From Modicisalibacter sp049808615 (GTDB lineage: Bacteria > Pseudomonadota > Gammaproteobacteria > Pseudomonadales > Halomonadaceae): 64,000 nt of DNA. The notes beneath the pieces are model-generated. The model ran no database searches and was not told the origin of the DNA. It was given only the letters and a program-made list of their open reading frames with translations. The DNA is taken from contig NZ_JBNCAN010000006.1 of assembly GCF_049808615.1 (NCBI RefSeq), forward strand, positions 118,275 through 182,274, given 5' to 3'. The position numbers and the translations under genes were made by a program. This document shows, piece by piece, positions 63,078 to 64,000 of this stretch. Within the stretch, counting starts at the first letter, position 1. Each line of letters starts with the position of its first letter.

Positions 63078-63500
63078 ATGAACGAGTTTGAAACTATCTA
63101 CGAACAATGGCATCGACACGCGAAAGGCCGAGATGTGCCAGCTCTTATCAATCTTTACGCGGAGGATGCGGTCTTTGAAAGCCCTCTGGTGCCTGCGATC
63201 CTGGACCAAGACTCAGGGATTCTCCAGGGGCGCGCGGATATTCTTCGCTTCTTGGAGGAAGGCACCAAGCGAAGACCCAATGATCTGGTTCGCTGGTATC
63301 GAACGGGTAAGTTTTTCGTCAACGGCGATACGCTGATCTGGGAGTACCCGAGGGAGACTCCTGAAGGCGATCAAATCGACATTCTTGAAGTCATGCAAAT
63401 TTCAGACTATCGGATCACCAATCACCGAATCTACTGGGGTTGGTTTGGTTGCAGCCAACTCGTCGGCTCTGCTGTGCAGAAAGTCCGCGGTGAAGGCTAA
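63078..63500 (+). CDS. Integron cassette 2 protein, SnoaL-like (NTF2-like fold)
   Basis: A 140-residue protein of the SnoaL-like/NTF2-like fold: FETIYEQWHRHAKGRDVPALINLYAEDAVFESPL is the usual first helix-helix-strand part, and ILQGRADILRFLEEG, RWYRTGKFFVNGDTLIWEYP and IDILEVMQISDYRITNHRIYWGWFG complete the cone-shaped sheet. I chose ATG 63078 (GAGGAGAAGC before it), just inside the cassette. Similar folds are frequent in environmental cassettes; the ligand or reaction is unknown. Its stop codon lies at the start of the broken attC. Confidence 0.82.
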   Translation: MNEFETIYEQWHRHAKGRDVPALINLYAEDAVFESPLVPAILDQDSGILQGRADILRFLEEGTKRRPNDLVRWYRTGKFFVNGDTLIWEYPRETPEGDQIDILEVMQISDYRITNHRIYWGWFGCSQLVGSAVQKVRGEG

Positions 63501-63520
63501 CAAGTCGCTGCAGTTGACCG
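63495..63520 (+). repeat. attC: Remnant of attC of cassette 2
   Basis: The inverse core GGCTAAC (63495-63501) complements the GTTAGCC that opens cassette 2, so it is the first part of that cassette's attC. After ~26 bases the sequence changes to an IS end at 63521, so the site is interrupted. Confidence 0.8.
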
Positions 63521-63577
63521 TGGACTTCCCCCGATCTAGTAGACACGCATCGATAACTCCGCAACAGGAGAACACCG

Positions 63578-63949
63578 ATGCCGGAGATGATCACGGGGAA
63601 GAAAACTCAGCAGTACAGCACTGAGTTCAAAGTCAAAGCAGTGGAATGGAGCCACCAAGCCCACCGGAGCGTCAAAGGGGTGGCCGAAGCGCTGGATATT
63701 CACCCGTTCATGCTGTCACGCTGGCGCAAGGAATACCGGGAGGGCAAGTTCGCCATGAAACGGGTCAAGAAGGCACCAGCCGAGGCCAAGCAGAAAATTC
63801 AGGAACACGATGAGGTTGCTCGCCTGAAACGCCGGGTATCGGAGCTTCAGGAGGAAAATGACATCCTAAAAAAGTTTCAACGTTTTCAGGCCGAGGAACG
63901 ACGCAAGCGTTCCGGTTCGTCTGGAAACACCGACGGGAACACAGCGTAA
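63578..63949 (+). CDS. IS3-family transposase OrfA
   Basis: A 123-residue OrfA with an N-terminal helix-turn-helix (QQYSTEFKVKAVEWSHQAHRSVKGVAEALDIHPFMLSRWRKEY) and a leucine-zipper coil (VARLKRRVSELQEENDILKK). The ATG follows GGAG by eight bases. After the A-AAA-AAG slippery run (63868-63874) the zero frame continues only to 63949, while the -1 frame enters OrfB. Confidence 0.93.
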   Translation: MPEMITGKKTQQYSTEFKVKAVEWSHQAHRSVKGVAEALDIHPFMLSRWRKEYREGKFAMKRVKKAPAEAKQKIQEHDEVARLKRRVSELQEENDILKKFQRFQAEERRKRSGSSGNTDGNTA

Positions 63950-64000
63950 AAGCACTGTGCCGTCACCTTAAGGTATCTCGATCCGGCTACTACGCCTGGT
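63868..64000 (+). CDS. IS3-family transposase OrfB (start of fusion frame, truncated by window end)
   Basis: After a -1 slip at A-AAA-AAG (63868-63874) the frame beginning with GTT at 63874 reads on to the window end, with residues FRFVWKHRREHSVKALCRH and then VSRSGYYAW, the typical N-terminus of IS3 OrfB. The integrase-type DDE domain would follow outside the window. The product is an OrfAB fusion transposase. Confidence 0.85.

Larger units (their letters stand above)
61324..63520. mobile_element. Chromosomal integron (intI, attI, two cassettes; second attC interrupted)
   Basis: A divergent integrase gene, an attI-type junction at 62604, cassette 1 (62605-63057) and cassette 2 (63058 to the IS). 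The core sites match as expected: GTTATGC at the start of cassette 1 is the complement of its own GCATAAC, and GTTAGCC at the start of cassette 2 is the complement of its GGCTAAC. It lies between guaA and an IS3-family element. More cassettes may lie beyond the window. Confidence 0.88.
63521..64000 (+). mobile_element. IS3-family insertion sequence, left part (continues past the window)
   Basis: The left end is TGGACTTCCCCCGATCTAGT, directly after the attC remnant. The IS3-type orfA and the start of orfB in the -1 frame follow. The right end is outside the window, so completeness and target duplication cannot be judged. Confidence 0.85.

Noticed and set aside
1..64000. CRISPR arrays, rRNA genes, prophage modules
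   Set aside because: No regularly spaced repeats with spacers, no rRNA sequence and no phage structural genes were seen.

Overview
The window reads as chromosomal DNA of a halophilic or marine gammaproteobacterium, most likely of the Halomonas family (Halomonadaceae). The reasons are high GC content, acidic proteins, an oadGAB sodium pump, a gene order fdxA-mutS-pncC-recA-recX-alaS-lysC-csrA close to that of pseudomonads, and gammaproteobacterial proteins such as ZipA, CsrA, GlrK/QseG/GlrR and MnmC. The species call is an inference from gene content, not from a database search.

Layout. 1-4.7 kb: the end of gltD, a repeat-rich spacer, then pyrG-kdsA-eno. 4.7-5.3 kb: a non-coding spacer that carries an RsmZ/CsrB-type small RNA (about ten GGA motifs and a strong terminator) with a GacA-type upstream box. 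5.3-8.4 kb (minus strand): fdxA and mutS. 8.5-18.3 kb: an AsmA-family gene, pncC, LexA-controlled recA, recX, alaS, lysC and csrA. 18.4-18.8 kb: three tRNA genes and a terminator. Then dusC (minus strand) and oadGAB. 23.5-31.2 kb: yigZ and a complete ccmABCDEFGHI cytochrome c maturation operon. 31.2-41.1 kb: smc, zipA, ligA, a yheU-like gene and mnmC. 41.2-50.4 kb: tandem acetate kinase genes, yciI, yciB, rnm, yciO, a potassium channel, a CYTH protein and a DUF47/PiT phosphate transport pair. 50.5-61.2 kb: argA, a long non-coding spacer with a sigma-54-type promoter and terminator, glrK-qseG-glrR, xseA, guaB and guaA.

61.3-64.0 kb is accessory DNA: a chromosomal integron. The integrase gene (minus strand) has a LexA box, and attI is followed by two cassettes. 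The attC site of the second cassette is broken by an IS3-family element that runs off the window end.

Regulatory links inside the window: CsrA (18.1 kb) and a probable CsrA-sequestering RNA (5.1 kb) are both present. RecA and the LexA box on intI tie integron activity to the SOS response. GlrR is a sigma-54 activator, and a sigma-54-like promoter lies just upstream of glrK in front of a structured RNA, the place where enterobacteria keep glmY. Two copies of a roughly 140-bp MITE-like element abut genes; their ends supply the stop codons of three genes. No CRISPR array, rRNA or prophage was seen.
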